Of a DNA stretch of 40,469 nucleotides, positions 25,754 to 34,030 are shown piece after piece. Position 1 is the stretch's first letter. Every line of letters starts with the position of its first letter. A model generated the notes under the pieces. It worked only from the letters and a program-made list of their open reading frames with translations. It ran no database searches and was not told the DNA's origin. Both the position numbers and the translations under genes were made by a program. Origin of the DNA: Paludibacteraceae bacterium (GTDB lineage Bacteria > Bacteroidota > Bacteroidia > Bacteroidales > Paludibacteraceae); the NCBI GenBank assembly GCA_017962005.1, contig JAGCWE010000022.1, positions 1-40,469 on the forward strand, read 5' to 3'.

Positions 25754-26953
25754 TTATTTGAGTACACCCAACTGTTTGCCCACCTTGACGAATGCGGCTA
25801 TACCTTTGTCTAACTGTTCGCGGGTATGGGCGGCGGACAGTTGGACGCGGATACGTGCCTGACCTTGCGGTACAACGGGGTAGTAGAAGCCGGTCACGTA
25901 GATGCCTTCCTCTTGCAGGGCGGCGGCGAACTCTTGGCTCAGACGGGCGTCATACAGCATCACGGCGCAGATGGCGGATTGGGTCGGCTTGATGTCGAAT
26001 CCGGCTGCCGTCATCTTCTCCACGAAGTAGTTGGTGTTGTCGTGCAATGTGTCTTGCAGTTTGTTGTCGCGTGTGAGCAGCTCGAACGTCTTCAGGGCGG
26101 CAGCGGCTACCATTGGAGGTATGGAGTTCGAGAACAGATAAGGACGGCTGCGTTGGCGCAGGAGGTCAATAATCTCTTTCTTACCGGTCGTGAAGCCGCC
26201 TACCGAACCGCCGAAGGCTTTGCCTAACGTACCGGTCAGCACCTCTATCTTGCCGCGGAGGTTGTATTGCTCGGTCACGCCGTGACCCGTCTTGCCTACA
26301 ACGCCTGCCGAGTGGCTCTCGTCAACCATTACCATTGCGTTGTACTTCTTGGCAAGTTCATAAATCTTGTCAAGCGGGCATACATTGCCGTCCATTGAGA
26401 ACACGCCGTCGGTAGCGATGATGCGGAAGCGTTGTGCCTGTGCGGCTTGCAACTGTTTCTCAAGGTCTTCCATATCGCCGTTGGCGTAGCGGTAACGGAC
26501 TGCTTTGCACAGACGCACGCCGTCTATGATTGAAGCGTGGTTCAGAGCGTCTGAGATGATAGCGTCTTCTGCTGTGAACAGAGGCTCGAACAGACCGCCG
26601 TTGGCATCGAAGCAAGCGGCATAAAGAATAGTGTCTTCCGTTCCGAAGAAGTCCGATATGGCTTTCTCCAACATCTTGTGCGTATCTTGCGTACCGCAGA
26701 TGAAGCGCACCGATGCCATACCGTAGCCGCGCTCGTCCATACGGGCTTTCGCTGCGGCTATCAACTCCTTGTTGTCCGCCAGACCGAGGTAGTTGTTGGC
26801 GCAGAAATTGATTACGTCCACGGGACCGTTCTCACCTTTCACCTGAATGGCTGATGATTGCGGAGTGATAATCACGCGCTCGTTCTTGTACAAACCGTCA
26901 TCTTTGATTTGTTGCAGAGTAGCCTGCAAATGCTTCTGAAAATCTTGATACAT
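25754..26953 (-). CDS. kbl: glycine C-acetyltransferase (2-amino-3-ketobutyrate CoA ligase)
   Basis: 399-residue PLP enzyme of the alpha-oxoamine synthase family, which splits 2-amino-3-ketobutyrate with CoA into glycine and acetyl-CoA (threonine degradation). Visible marks are INFCANNYLGLADN near residue 49, the cofactor-binding VDESHSAGVVGKTGHG, and the Schiff-base lysine in LTGTLGKAFGGSVGGF. Length and order match Kbl throughout, including the start YQDFQKHLQATLQQIKDDGL. Threonine dehydrogenase, its usual partner, is not nearby. It is the first gene of a three-gene minus-strand transcript behind a consensus promoter. Confidence 0.95.
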   Translation of the reverse strand: MYQDFQKHLQATLQQIKDDGLYKNERVIITPQSSAIQVKGENGPVDVINFCANNYLGLADNKELIAAAKARMDERGYGMASVRFICGTQDTHKMLEKAISDFFGTEDTILYAACFDANGGLFEPLFTAEDAIISDALNHASIIDGVRLCKAVRYRYANGDMEDLEKQLQAAQAQRFRIIATDGVFSMDGNVCPLDKIYELAKKYNAMVMVDESHSAGVVGKTGHGVTEQYNLRGKIEVLTGTLGKAFGGSVGGFTTGKKEIIDLLRQRSRPYLFSNSIPPMVAAAALKTFELLTRDNKLQDTLHDNTNYFVEKMTAAGFDIKPTQSAICAVMLYDARLSQEFAAALQEEGIYVTGFYYPVVPQGQARIRVQLSAAHTREQLDKGIAAFVKVGKQLGVLK

Positions 26954-27001
26954 AATCGTATATTTTTATGGTTCGTTGATTATTCCTCTGTTTTAGCGTG
27001 G

Positions 27002-27033
27002 CAAAGTTACTGCAACTCGGCGTACCGTGCAAA
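27002..27033 (-). promoter_or_regulatory. consensus Bacteroidetes promoter of kbl
   Basis: On the minus strand TTTG (27033-27030) and TAACTTTG (27009-27002) are 20 bp apart. The predicted start is near 26995, giving a leader of about 42 nt before the ATG at 26953. Confidence 0.8.
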
Positions 27034-27120
27034 ACTTTTTTACATTTTCTTTCATTTACCATCCCACTGAGTGCTGCCAACAGACGGAACATCATTACCG
27101 CCGTTTTTTCTTCCATCGCA

Positions 27121-27135
27121 TCGGAATAATTCCGA
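27121..27135. repeat. 15-bp palindrome between the lipoprotein gene and kbl promoter
   Basis: TCGGAATAATTCCGA is perfectly symmetrical about the central A. It is flanked by two direct copies of GCCGTTTTT(T)CTTC (27100-27113 and 27147-27159). It could be an operator or part of the end of the lipoprotein transcript. Confidence 0.5.
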
Positions 27136-27163
27136 CAATGACTCTGCCGTTTTTCTTCAAAAA

Positions 27164-28168
27164 CTAAAGTTCTGACACTAATCGGACAGAACGTCCGTAG
27201 TGGCGCCCATCGCTTGATAACGGGTCGATAGAACTATTGGCAAAAAATAGGTAATAGGCTCCGTAGCCGCCTTTGGCGGTAGAAGACCAATAACCGCCAG
27301 AGACACCGACAATATAGATTGTAGAGCCATAATAGATAGGATAACTTAAGCGGAAACCCGCACAAGGAAGGAAGACTGCTCCCGCATTTTCCATCCCCCC
27401 CCACTGCTCCGTGCTGTAAATGTTCGAGGTTGCCACCTGCCACGGCTCATACATATCGCCCGTACCGTTCATTCCCGCCGTAAAAGAGCAAGCAACCGGC
27501 TTTTTCCAATCGTCTGACAGAATCACAACGCCAGTTATGCCGTTCACCTTCGCCGCACCATACTTATTGGCGGCATCCTTGCGTGTAAATAAAAGGTAAT
27601 ACCACTCGTCATTTGTCAATGTCCTCCATGTCCTCGGAGCATCCTCGCCTATCTGATTGCATCCCCAGTCATAATTGGCACTTTCTCCCGTCAGATTCGT
27701 GTCGGGCTGATTCGTGGAAGGACCGAATCCGTATGGGTTATATGCTACATTTAAATTAGTGGGGAGAATGGACCACGGGTTATAATTGACAGCATAAGGG
27801 TCGTCTTCCGTATTGTCCCAACCGCTTGTCGCCCATCCGAACAAGTCGATCCATCCATCGTAACTACTGCTTATTTGTCTGTTGTCGCCGTCTGTTACGG
27901 TTCCGCCTATATAGCATAAGTTTCTATCATCGGTCTGACAGTAACCCATACCGACAATATCCCACTGGTGTTCTGCGAAACGCCACGTGTCGGTACTCGC
28001 GCGGTACTGCAGATTGCCCCGGGAAAATCGCACTTTTGTGGTTGCACTCACAGAGAATATACCATTGAGCATATTGTCACTCGACCTAATGGCAGGCTCT
28101 TCCTGCTGGCAACCGATAAGGCATACCGCCATTACCAGTGCGGAAAAAATCAAAAATCCTTTCATCAT
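27164..28168 (-). CDS. lipoprotein with FISUMP-like domain
   Basis: 334-residue exported lipoprotein. The signal MMKGFLIFSALVMAVCLIG ends at acylated Cys20, followed by QQEEP. The mature chain begins with a beta-rich module (FSVSATTKVRFSRGNLQYRA), then aromatic-rich repeats (LFGWATSGWDN, YNPWSILP), TWRTLTNDEWYYLLFTRKDA, and a C-terminal GGYWSSTAKGGYGAYYLFF and RHYGRSVRLV. That ending is typical of the Fibrobacter succinogenes major paralogous domain common in gut Bacteroidales surface lipoproteins. Function is unknown; surface exposure is likely. The gene follows the SDR gene by 18 bp on the same strand and may be co-transcribed. Confidence 0.75.
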   Translation of the reverse strand: MMKGFLIFSALVMAVCLIGCQQEEPAIRSSDNMLNGIFSVSATTKVRFSRGNLQYRASTDTWRFAEHQWDIVGMGYCQTDDRNLCYIGGTVTDGDNRQISSSYDGWIDLFGWATSGWDNTEDDPYAVNYNPWSILPTNLNVAYNPYGFGPSTNQPDTNLTGESANYDWGCNQIGEDAPRTWRTLTNDEWYYLLFTRKDAANKYGAAKVNGITGVVILSDDWKKPVACSFTAGMNGTGDMYEPWQVATSNIYSTEQWGGMENAGAVFLPCAGFRLSYPIYYGSTIYIVGVSGGYWSSTAKGGYGAYYLFFANSSIDPLSSDGRHYGRSVRLVSEL

Positions 28169-28186
28169 CAGAATGACACTTGATTG

Positions 28187-28966
28187 TTATTTCTGGTACT
28201 TTCCTACCCTGCGGTAAACGGCGTTCATCAGCGAATCCGGCGTATGCCGCAGCAGCGGTGTCGCGAGCCAATTCAGGAAACCCGGTGTGTCCGCCTTCCT
28301 GCCTTTGAACAAGTCCTTCAAGGCACGGCGGACCAACTTCTCCGGCGGGATACTGACGGTCAGTGCCACCGCTAATCTGCGCAATCGCGGCGACAAACCG
28401 AATAATGCTGTATCTACTGCCCCGGGAGCCATCACGGTCACCTGAACGCCCTTCGGACGAAGTTCGTAGTACAGCGACTTGGAGAAATTGTAGATAAACG
28501 CTTTGGTAGCATTGTAGGTCTGGATGCCCGGCATAGCCATCCACGCGGACATGGACGACATATTGAGTATATATCCGCTGCCCCGTTGTGCCATCTGCTC
28601 GCCGTAAAGGCGGCATATCTTGGCTACGGTCACCACGTGCAGGTTGAGCATCAACTCGATGCGTGCCATCGGAGTCTCTACATATGGATTGTAGAAGAAA
28701 ACTCCCGCATCGTTAATGACAATATCTGGCTTCATACCCTCCGATTCGGTATAAGCAAACAGTTCTTCGGCAGAATTCGTCTTGCTCAGGTCCGCGTAAT
28801 GTACCGTTGCTTTTACACCGTATTGCTGTGCAATATCCTGCGCCGTCTGCTCCAGTTCCGCCTGCTGATTGCTGACCAGCAGCAAATCACAACTGTAATC
28901 ACACGCCAACTGACGGGCATACTCTTTGCCGATGCCGCTTGACGCTCCTGTCACCAATGCCAACAT
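28187..28966 (-). CDS. SDR family oxidoreductase
   Basis: 259-residue classical short-chain dehydrogenase. The cofactor motif TGASSGIGKEYARQL is at residues 6-20; VINDAGVF follows near residue 84 (NDAG instead of the usual NNAG); the catalytic residues are Ser in NMSSMSAW and Tyr-x3-Lys in TYNATKAF. VTVMAPGAVDT is the usual PG motif after the active site. The C-terminal region (FKGRKADTPGFLNWLATPLL) is helical and may contact membranes or substrate, as in SDRs of lipid metabolism. The substrate cannot be named. Confidence 0.88.
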   Translation of the reverse strand: MLALVTGASSGIGKEYARQLACDYSCDLLLVSNQQAELEQTAQDIAQQYGVKATVHYADLSKTNSAEELFAYTESEGMKPDIVINDAGVFFYNPYVETPMARIELMLNLHVVTVAKICRLYGEQMAQRGSGYILNMSSMSAWMAMPGIQTYNATKAFIYNFSKSLYYELRPKGVQVTVMAPGAVDTALFGLSPRLRRLAVALTVSIPPEKLVRRALKDLFKGRKADTPGFLNWLATPLLRHTPDSLMNAVYRRVGKYQK

Positions 28967-28994
28967 TCTTGTTTGTGTCTTCTATTTGTCGCGG

Positions 28995-29002
28995 CAAAGA
29001 TA
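28995..29002 (-). promoter_or_regulatory. -7 box of the SDR gene promoter
   Basis: TATCTTTG on the minus strand, 29 bases before the ATG at 28966. No TTTG is found at the expected upstream distance, so only half of the consensus is present. Confidence 0.5.
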
Positions 29003-29147
29003 CAACCTTTTTCCAATTCGGATTGCGCTATTGAGGTATTTTTGCGCATAATCCTATCCCACTTCGGTCATTCAGCATGACTATCAGAACATTACTGCCT
29101 GTCAAGGTCTTTTGCTGGTCGGAAACAGACATAAAAACGAATTTTCA

Positions 29148-29179
29148 TTTGCCTGTATGGCTTTTCTGCCGTACATTTG
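29148..29179 (+). promoter_or_regulatory. consensus promoter of the DUF349 gene
   Basis: TTTG (29148-29151), 20 bp spacer, TACATTTG (29172-29179). The predicted start near 29186 lies just before ATG 29208 and excludes longer in-frame starts upstream. Confidence 0.8.
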
Positions 29180-29207
29180 CGCGATTTTTACGAACCAATA
29201 TCCTACT

Positions 29208-30704
29208 ATGGAAAACGAAAAGCAATCCCTCGTAGAGGAACTGAAAGGTCTGCTGGAGCAGAATGTGAGTGATGTAAAGGAACAAGTGGAGCAGGTGAAG
29301 AGCCGTTTCTACCGCGTGTATCATCAAGAGTTGGAAGAGGCCAAGAAGGCGGCCGAAGAGGCTGCCGCAAAGGTGGGCGAGACGCTCACGGAATGGGTGC
29401 CCCCCATTGACGAGGCGGAGCAGCAACTGCGCGAACTGCTCAACCAATACAAGCAGAAACGTCAGGAGATGGCGAAGCAAGCCGAGGAAGAGATGGCGCA
29501 GAACCTTCTTCGCAAGGAAAATATATTGAGCCAGATGAAAGAGATGGCTCTTGCCGAATCGGCGGACGTGATGAGCAATCTGCAGAAGATGCGCGACCTG
29601 CAGGCGGAATGGAAGACCATCGGTGCCGTTCCTCCCCAGAAGTCGCAGGAGATATGGAAGCAGTACCAGCTCTATCAGGAGCAGTTCTACGATCTGGTGA
29701 AAATCAATATTGAGCTGCGCGACCTTGATTTCAAGAAGAACCTTGAGGCGAAGACGCTCCTTTGCGAGGCGGCGGAGAAACTGCAGGAGAACGAGAACAT
29801 CGTTGAAGCGGGCCGTGCTTTGCAGCAGTTGCATAACGAGTGGGCGGAAATCGGCCCGGTGGCGCGCGAACTGCGCGAAGACCTCTGGAACCGTTTCAAG
29901 GCGGCCAGCACCGTCATCAACAAGCGTCATCAGGCGTATTTTGACAAGCTTCACGAGCAGGAGCAGCAGAACCTCGAGAAGAAACAGGCTCTCATCGGGC
30001 AACTCAAAGCCATTGACCTGTCGCAGATAACCACTGCCAAGCAGTGGAACGAGGCGCAACAGACCGTCCAGGCCATTCAGGACGAATGGCGCAAGATTGG
30101 TTTCGCCCCCAAGAAGCACAACCAGACCGTTTACGAGGAATACCGCAATCTGTGCAACGCCTTCTACAAGGCGCGCACCGCGTTCTTCAAGGAGCGCCGC
30201 GACGAACTCAACGATAACCTGAAAGCCAAGCGTTCGCTCATCGACCGGGCCACCGAGTTGCTCAACAGCGAGCAGTGGCAGGAGAACGCCGAAGCGATGC
30301 GCAATCTGCAGAAGGAATGGAGGACCATCGGACCGGTTATTCACAAACTCTCCGACGAGTTGTGGCAGCAGTTCACCGCCGTTTGCGACCAGTTCTTCGA
30401 GAAGAAACGCGGCGCCGACAAGACCAGCCGTGACGAGCGCGAGAAGGCACGCACCGACAAGACGATGCAGTCCGGCGACCGCGGCAAGCTGATGCGCCTC
30501 TACGAGAACCTCCAGCAGGAAATCAAGACGGCGGAGAACAACATCCTCTTTTTCACCGGCAAGTCCAAGAGTGGCAACCGCATCGTGGAGGACATGCAGA
30601 AGAAGATCGACCAGCAGAAGCAGCAACTCAAGGAGATTGAGGCGAAAATCAGCGCCATGGACAACGGCGAGGCAGCCGACAACAGCGAAACCGAAACCGT
30701 CTGA
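29208..30704 (+). CDS. DUF349 domain-containing coiled-coil protein
   Basis: 498-residue, highly charged, almost entirely helical protein. After an N-terminal coiled coil rich in Glu, Lys and Ala (residues 1-110) there are at least four DUF349 units, each with a Trp-x-x-Ile-Gly core: LQAEWKTIGAVPPQKSQEIW, LHNEWAEIGPVARELREDLW, IQDEWRKIGFAPKKHNQTVY and LQKEWRTIGPVIHKLSDELW. A final coiled coil contains NILFFTGKSKSGNRIVEDMQ. The family is widespread in Bacteroidetes, but its function is not established. ATG 29208 is chosen because the promoter ends just upstream. It ends 5 bp before ftsE, so the two are probably co-transcribed. Confidence 0.9.
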   Translation: MENEKQSLVEELKGLLEQNVSDVKEQVEQVKSRFYRVYHQELEEAKKAAEEAAAKVGETLTEWVPPIDEAEQQLRELLNQYKQKRQEMAKQAEEEMAQNLLRKENILSQMKEMALAESADVMSNLQKMRDLQAEWKTIGAVPPQKSQEIWKQYQLYQEQFYDLVKINIELRDLDFKKNLEAKTLLCEAAEKLQENENIVEAGRALQQLHNEWAEIGPVARELREDLWNRFKAASTVINKRHQAYFDKLHEQEQQNLEKKQALIGQLKAIDLSQITTAKQWNEAQQTVQAIQDEWRKIGFAPKKHNQTVYEEYRNLCNAFYKARTAFFKERRDELNDNLKAKRSLIDRATELLNSEQWQENAEAMRNLQKEWRTIGPVIHKLSDELWQQFTAVCDQFFEKKRGADKTSRDEREKARTDKTMQSGDRGKLMRLYENLQQEIKTAENNILFFTGKSKSGNRIVEDMQKKIDQQKQQLKEIEAKISAMDNGEAADNSETETV

Positions 30705-30709
30705 ACGGT

Positions 30710-31381
30710 ATGGAGATTCTCAGTTACAAGGACGTGGAGATCCGCCGTCACGAGCAGATAGTGCTTGACCGCGTGAATATGTCCATCCAGTCGGGCGAGA
30801 TGGTGTATCTGTCCGGCCGTGTTGGTTCGGGCAAATCCACGCTCTTGAAGTCGCTCTACGCCGAGGTGCCTTTGTACAGTGGCAGGGGCATGTTCGTCGG
30901 TTACGACCTGAACGCCATCCGCACGCGCGACATTCCGATGCTGCGCCGCAAGATTGGCATTGTGTTTCAGGACTTCCAGTTGTTGTCCGACCGCACGGTG
31001 GAGGACAACCTGCTCTTCGTCCTGAAGGCGACGGGCTGGAAGGACCGGCAGGTGATGCGCGCGCACGTGCAGGACACGCTCACGCAGGTGGGCATGGGCG
31101 ACAAGGCGTACAAGATGCCATACCAGCTTTCCGGCGGCGAACAGCAGCGCATTGTCATTGCCCGTGCGTTGCTCAACTCGCCCGAGGTCATTCTTGCGGA
31201 CGAGCCGACGGGCAATCTGGACTTTGACACCGGCAAGGAGATTATGGAACTCCTCTACGGCATCCGTCAGGCGGGAATGACCGTCATCATGTCCACACAC
31301 AACCGTTCGTGGCTCGAGCTCTTCCCGGGGCGTCAGTTCATGTTCGAGGGCGGCCGCGTGAGCGAAAAGGCGGAGGAATAG
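30710..31381 (+). CDS. ftsE: FtsE-like ABC transporter ATP-binding protein
   Basis: 223-residue ATPase of the FtsE/LolD/MacB group. Walker A is GRVGSGKST near residue 37, the Q-loop is [16 protein letters not shown], the signature is [15 protein letters not shown] and Walker B is [12 protein letters not shown], followed by the switch histidine in MSTHNRS. Short length, and the sequence around the Q-loop, point to FtsE, which pairs with FtsX at the division site to regulate wall hydrolases. No ftsX gene adjoins, so a different permease partner cannot be excluded. It converges on recQ with 3 bp between the stops. Confidence 0.85.
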   Translation: MEILSYKDVEIRRHEQIVLDRVNMSIQSGEMVYLSGRVGSGKSTLLKSLYAEVPLYSGRGMFVGYDLNAIRTRDIPMLRRKIGIVFQDFQLLSDRTVEDNLLFVLKATGWKDRQVMRAHVQDTLTQVGMGDKAYKMPYQLSGGEQQRIVIARALLNSPEVILADEPTGNLDFDTGKEIMELLYGIRQAGMTVIMSTHNRSWLELFPGRQFMFEGGRVSEKAEE

Positions 31382-31384
31382 ACT

Positions 31385-33097
31385 TTATTTGCCGTTATTG
31401 GTCATACATACATCGCAGTGTCCGCACTGCGGTGTATTTTCTTCTCCGAAGTACTGAAGCAGGAACTGTTGCCGGCACGTTGTGCGTTGTTCGGCGTATG
31501 CCAGCATTGTTTTCAGGCGGTGCACGTAGCGCTCCAGTCTGTCCTCGTAGTAGGCTTTCGGTATATAGACGTCCCGTTGCCGGTCTTGCCTGAAGCCGAA
31601 CAGGCACGCGCGTGTACGCGGGATATAGGTCAGTATCTGCCTTGCGGCGAGTTGGGCAAGTGTCTGATGCATGCTTTGGGTCATCTCTTCGCGGATATAC
31701 TGCAGGTCAGTGAACACGCCCGGATAGGAGCGCATAAGTTTGGTAATCATAGCCTTCTGTTCCGTCGAGAGGGAATAATCGCGGAGTTCATAGGCGGGCA
31801 CCAGCAGTTGCACGCGCGGCTGGGTCTCATGTTCTTCTTGAAACAGTATGTACCCTGCCATGTCCAGCAGATGCAGGGCGGAATAGGTCGGGAGCAGGGG
31901 TAGCCGCATCTTCCGGCACACGTCGTCCACATGCAGCGCGAACGAGTGTCCGAACCCGCTTTCCAGTCCCACCACCAGATAGTCGCATACCTTGTTATAT
32001 ACCTCTGCCACGAACTCTTTCTCGGGGAAGTTGTCGTACCGCCGCTTTTTCATCTTCGTGCGGTCGTCTTTCGAGTACAGCAGCACGGCGTATGCGGTCT
32101 TGCCGTCGCGGCCTGCCCGGCCTGCTTCTTGCGAGTAGGCTTCGAGGCTGTCGGGCAGGTCATAGTGGATCACTGTGCGCACGTCGGGCTTGTCTATGCC
32201 CATCCCAAAGGCGTTGGTGCACACCATCACGCTTTGGCTCTGCTGCCATTTTTTCTGTTTCTCTTCGCGCACGTGCGGCTCCAGGCCGGCATGGTAGTAG
32301 TCGGCATGAAGCATTTCGGCGAGTTCTTGTGCCCGCTTGCGGTTGCGTACATATACGATGGCGGAGCCTTTCACGCGGGCGAGTATGTGTTTCAGTTGTT
32401 CGTCCTTGGTGGGCAGCGACGCGTCGTCTTTGGCGGACGGGCGGTCGGAGCGGCAGTATCGGACTATGTACCGCAGGTTGTCCCGCGTGAACGACTGTTG
32501 CACGACGTTGTTTTCCTTGAACCGCAGTTGGTGTTGTATGTCTGCTGCCACCTCGGGGGTGGCGGTGGCGGTCAGGGCGAGGACGGGGATGTGTCCGGTT
32601 GTCTCTTCCAGTTTCTCGCGCAGTTCGCCTATGCGCAGGTACGACGGGCGGAAGTCGTAGCCCCATTGGCTGATGCAGTGGGCCTCGTCCACGGCGATGA
32701 GCCGTATCGGCAGGTAGGTCAGGCGGCGTTGGAAGGCTTCGCTTTCCAGCCGTTCGGGGGACACGTACAGGAAGCGGTAGGGGCCGTACTGGCAGTTGTC
32801 GAGGGCGGTCTGCTGTGCCGTGCGTGTCATGCCTGTATAGATGGCGGCGGCGCGGATGCCGCGGCGAAGCAGGTGTTCCACTTGGTCTTTCATCAGGGCT
32901 ATCAGCGGAGTCACCACGAGGCACAGCCCTTCTTCATGGACGAGGGTCGGCACTTGGAAGCAGATGCTTTTCCCGCCGCCTGTAGGCAGCAGGGCGAGCG
33001 TGTCCTTGCCGTCCAGCACCGAGCGGATGATGTCTTCCTGCAGAGGGCGGAAGGCGGCGTATTGGAAATAGGTATGTAGTGCTTCCTCAGGGGTCAT
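31385..33097 (-). CDS. recQ: ATP-dependent DNA helicase RecQ
   Basis: 570-residue superfamily 2 helicase unwinding DNA 3' to 5' in recombination and repair. Motif 0 is FRPLQEDIIRSVLDGKD, motif I LLPTGGGKSICFQVP, motif II VDEAHCISQWGYDFRPSY (DEAH with the RecQ aromatic loop), motif III ALTATATPEV, motif V NAFGMGIDKPDVR and motif VI YSQEAGRAGRDG. The zinc-binding subdomain is reduced to CRQQFLLQYFGE and CGHCDVC at the extreme C-terminus, and no HRDC domain follows. This is the shorter RecQ form found beside full-length RecQ in many Bacteroidetes. Confidence 0.94.
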   Translation of the reverse strand: MTPEEALHTYFQYAAFRPLQEDIIRSVLDGKDTLALLPTGGGKSICFQVPTLVHEEGLCLVVTPLIALMKDQVEHLLRRGIRAAAIYTGMTRTAQQTALDNCQYGPYRFLYVSPERLESEAFQRRLTYLPIRLIAVDEAHCISQWGYDFRPSYLRIGELREKLEETTGHIPVLALTATATPEVAADIQHQLRFKENNVVQQSFTRDNLRYIVRYCRSDRPSAKDDASLPTKDEQLKHILARVKGSAIVYVRNRKRAQELAEMLHADYYHAGLEPHVREEKQKKWQQSQSVMVCTNAFGMGIDKPDVRTVIHYDLPDSLEAYSQEAGRAGRDGKTAYAVLLYSKDDRTKMKKRRYDNFPEKEFVAEVYNKVCDYLVVGLESGFGHSFALHVDDVCRKMRLPLLPTYSALHLLDMAGYILFQEEHETQPRVQLLVPAYELRDYSLSTEQKAMITKLMRSYPGVFTDLQYIREEMTQSMHQTLAQLAARQILTYIPRTRACLFGFRQDRQRDVYIPKAYYEDRLERYVHRLKTMLAYAEQRTTCRQQFLLQYFGEENTPQCGHCDVCMTNNGK

Positions 33098-33159
33098 CGG
33101 TTCAGCATGTTAGCGCCTGCAAAGTTGCGGCGACTTTTTCATATATGCAACACTTGCCG

Positions 33160-33167
33160 TATCTTTG
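33160..33167 (+). promoter_or_regulatory. -7 box of the lipoprotein gene at 33200
   Basis: TATCTTTG, 32 bases before the ATG. At the -33 position there is a T-rich stretch (33135-33139) rather than a true TTTG. Confidence 0.55.
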
Positions 33168-33199
33168 CACGCTGTTGTCGGACATAATTGCAATTTAAT

Positions 33200-34027
33200 A
33201 TGTATAGGAATTTGATGTTTGTTCTCATCGCCTGTCTGGCGGTGTCGTGCAGTGGCAGGGAGCCGTTGGTGGAGGTGGGCAGCCGTTGGACGGACGGCAT
33301 GTCGGGCTATGAGGTCGTGTCTGCCACGGCGGATTCGGTCTTTATGGAGAGTTGCACGGACTACGACGAGGGCGTGGTGGTTATCGCGCGCGGTGACGGC
33401 GGTTGGATGGTGGACGGTGCCGGCGGCTTTGGTTTCCATCGCAGTCCGGTAAGGCGGCAGGTCATGGCGGGCAGGGATTTGCTGGTGGCGTCGTATCCTG
33501 CCGATGCCGACGGCTATTACGACGATGGCGTACAGCGTGCGGGCAGGCCCATGCAGGTGTTCGAGCGCTTCGATGGCAACGTGGCGGTCTGTGCGCTCAT
33601 GGCGGTGCGCCGCTTCCTGGCGGGTGTCTATACCGACACGGAGGACACTTCGCGCGTATGGACGTTCTACCCCGACGGCACGGTCAGCATGGCGTCGGGC
33701 ATGGCTCCCCTGCCCTATCGGGTCGGCTCGTCGTATCGTGGGCTGACCAATGTCGTGCAGATGCCGGACGGTGAGGAGTGGGAGTTTGTGCTTGACGGCG
33801 GCTATCTCTATATCTCTCCCGCAGAGCGTGACGGCGAGACGCGGCGCATGGGGTACACGCCCGACCTCGGTTGGTTGCGCGAGTGCCTTTTCTGTCCGGC
33901 GGTGCAGAGTTTCCTGACGCTTGAATGGAGGGACGCCCTGCAGAGGCTGGCGGAGGAGGACGGCGATGCGTTTGCGCGCCTGAACGCCTGTGTCATTGCC
34001 GCCTCGCGCAGCGAGGGCAGTCTGTAG
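33200..34027 (+). CDS. hypothetical lipoprotein
   Basis: 275-residue protein. With ATG 33200 the signal peptide MYRNLMFVLIACLAVS ends at acylated Cys17, followed by SGREPLVEVG. A TTG 12 bases upstream is possible but unneeded. The mature part is rich in beta-prone stretches and small residues (GWMVDGAGGFGFHRSPV, VWTFYPDGTVSMASG, VLDGGYLYISPAERDG), with a helical C-terminus containing FLTLEWRDALQRLAEEDGDA. No known family was recognised. It converges on the TonB-dependent receptor gene (3 bp between stops). Confidence 0.75.
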   Translation: MYRNLMFVLIACLAVSCSGREPLVEVGSRWTDGMSGYEVVSATADSVFMESCTDYDEGVVVIARGDGGWMVDGAGGFGFHRSPVRRQVMAGRDLLVASYPADADGYYDDGVQRAGRPMQVFERFDGNVAVCALMAVRRFLAGVYTDTEDTSRVWTFYPDGTVSMASGMAPLPYRVGSSYRGLTNVVQMPDGEEWEFVLDGGYLYISPAERDGETRRMGYTPDLGWLRECLFCPAVQSFLTLEWRDALQRLAEEDGDAFARLNACVIAASRSEGSL

Positions 34028-34030
34028 GCT

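Noticed and set aside
26898-27116. 72-codon minus-strand frame beginning with ATG at 27116
   Set aside because: It spans the consensus kbl promoter and overlaps the kbl start in another frame; no family was recognised.
29145-30626. 493-codon antisense frame across the DUF349 gene
   Set aside because: Leucine-rich mirror of a Glu/Lys/Gln-rich coiled-coil gene; the plus strand has the promoter and the DUF349 motifs.
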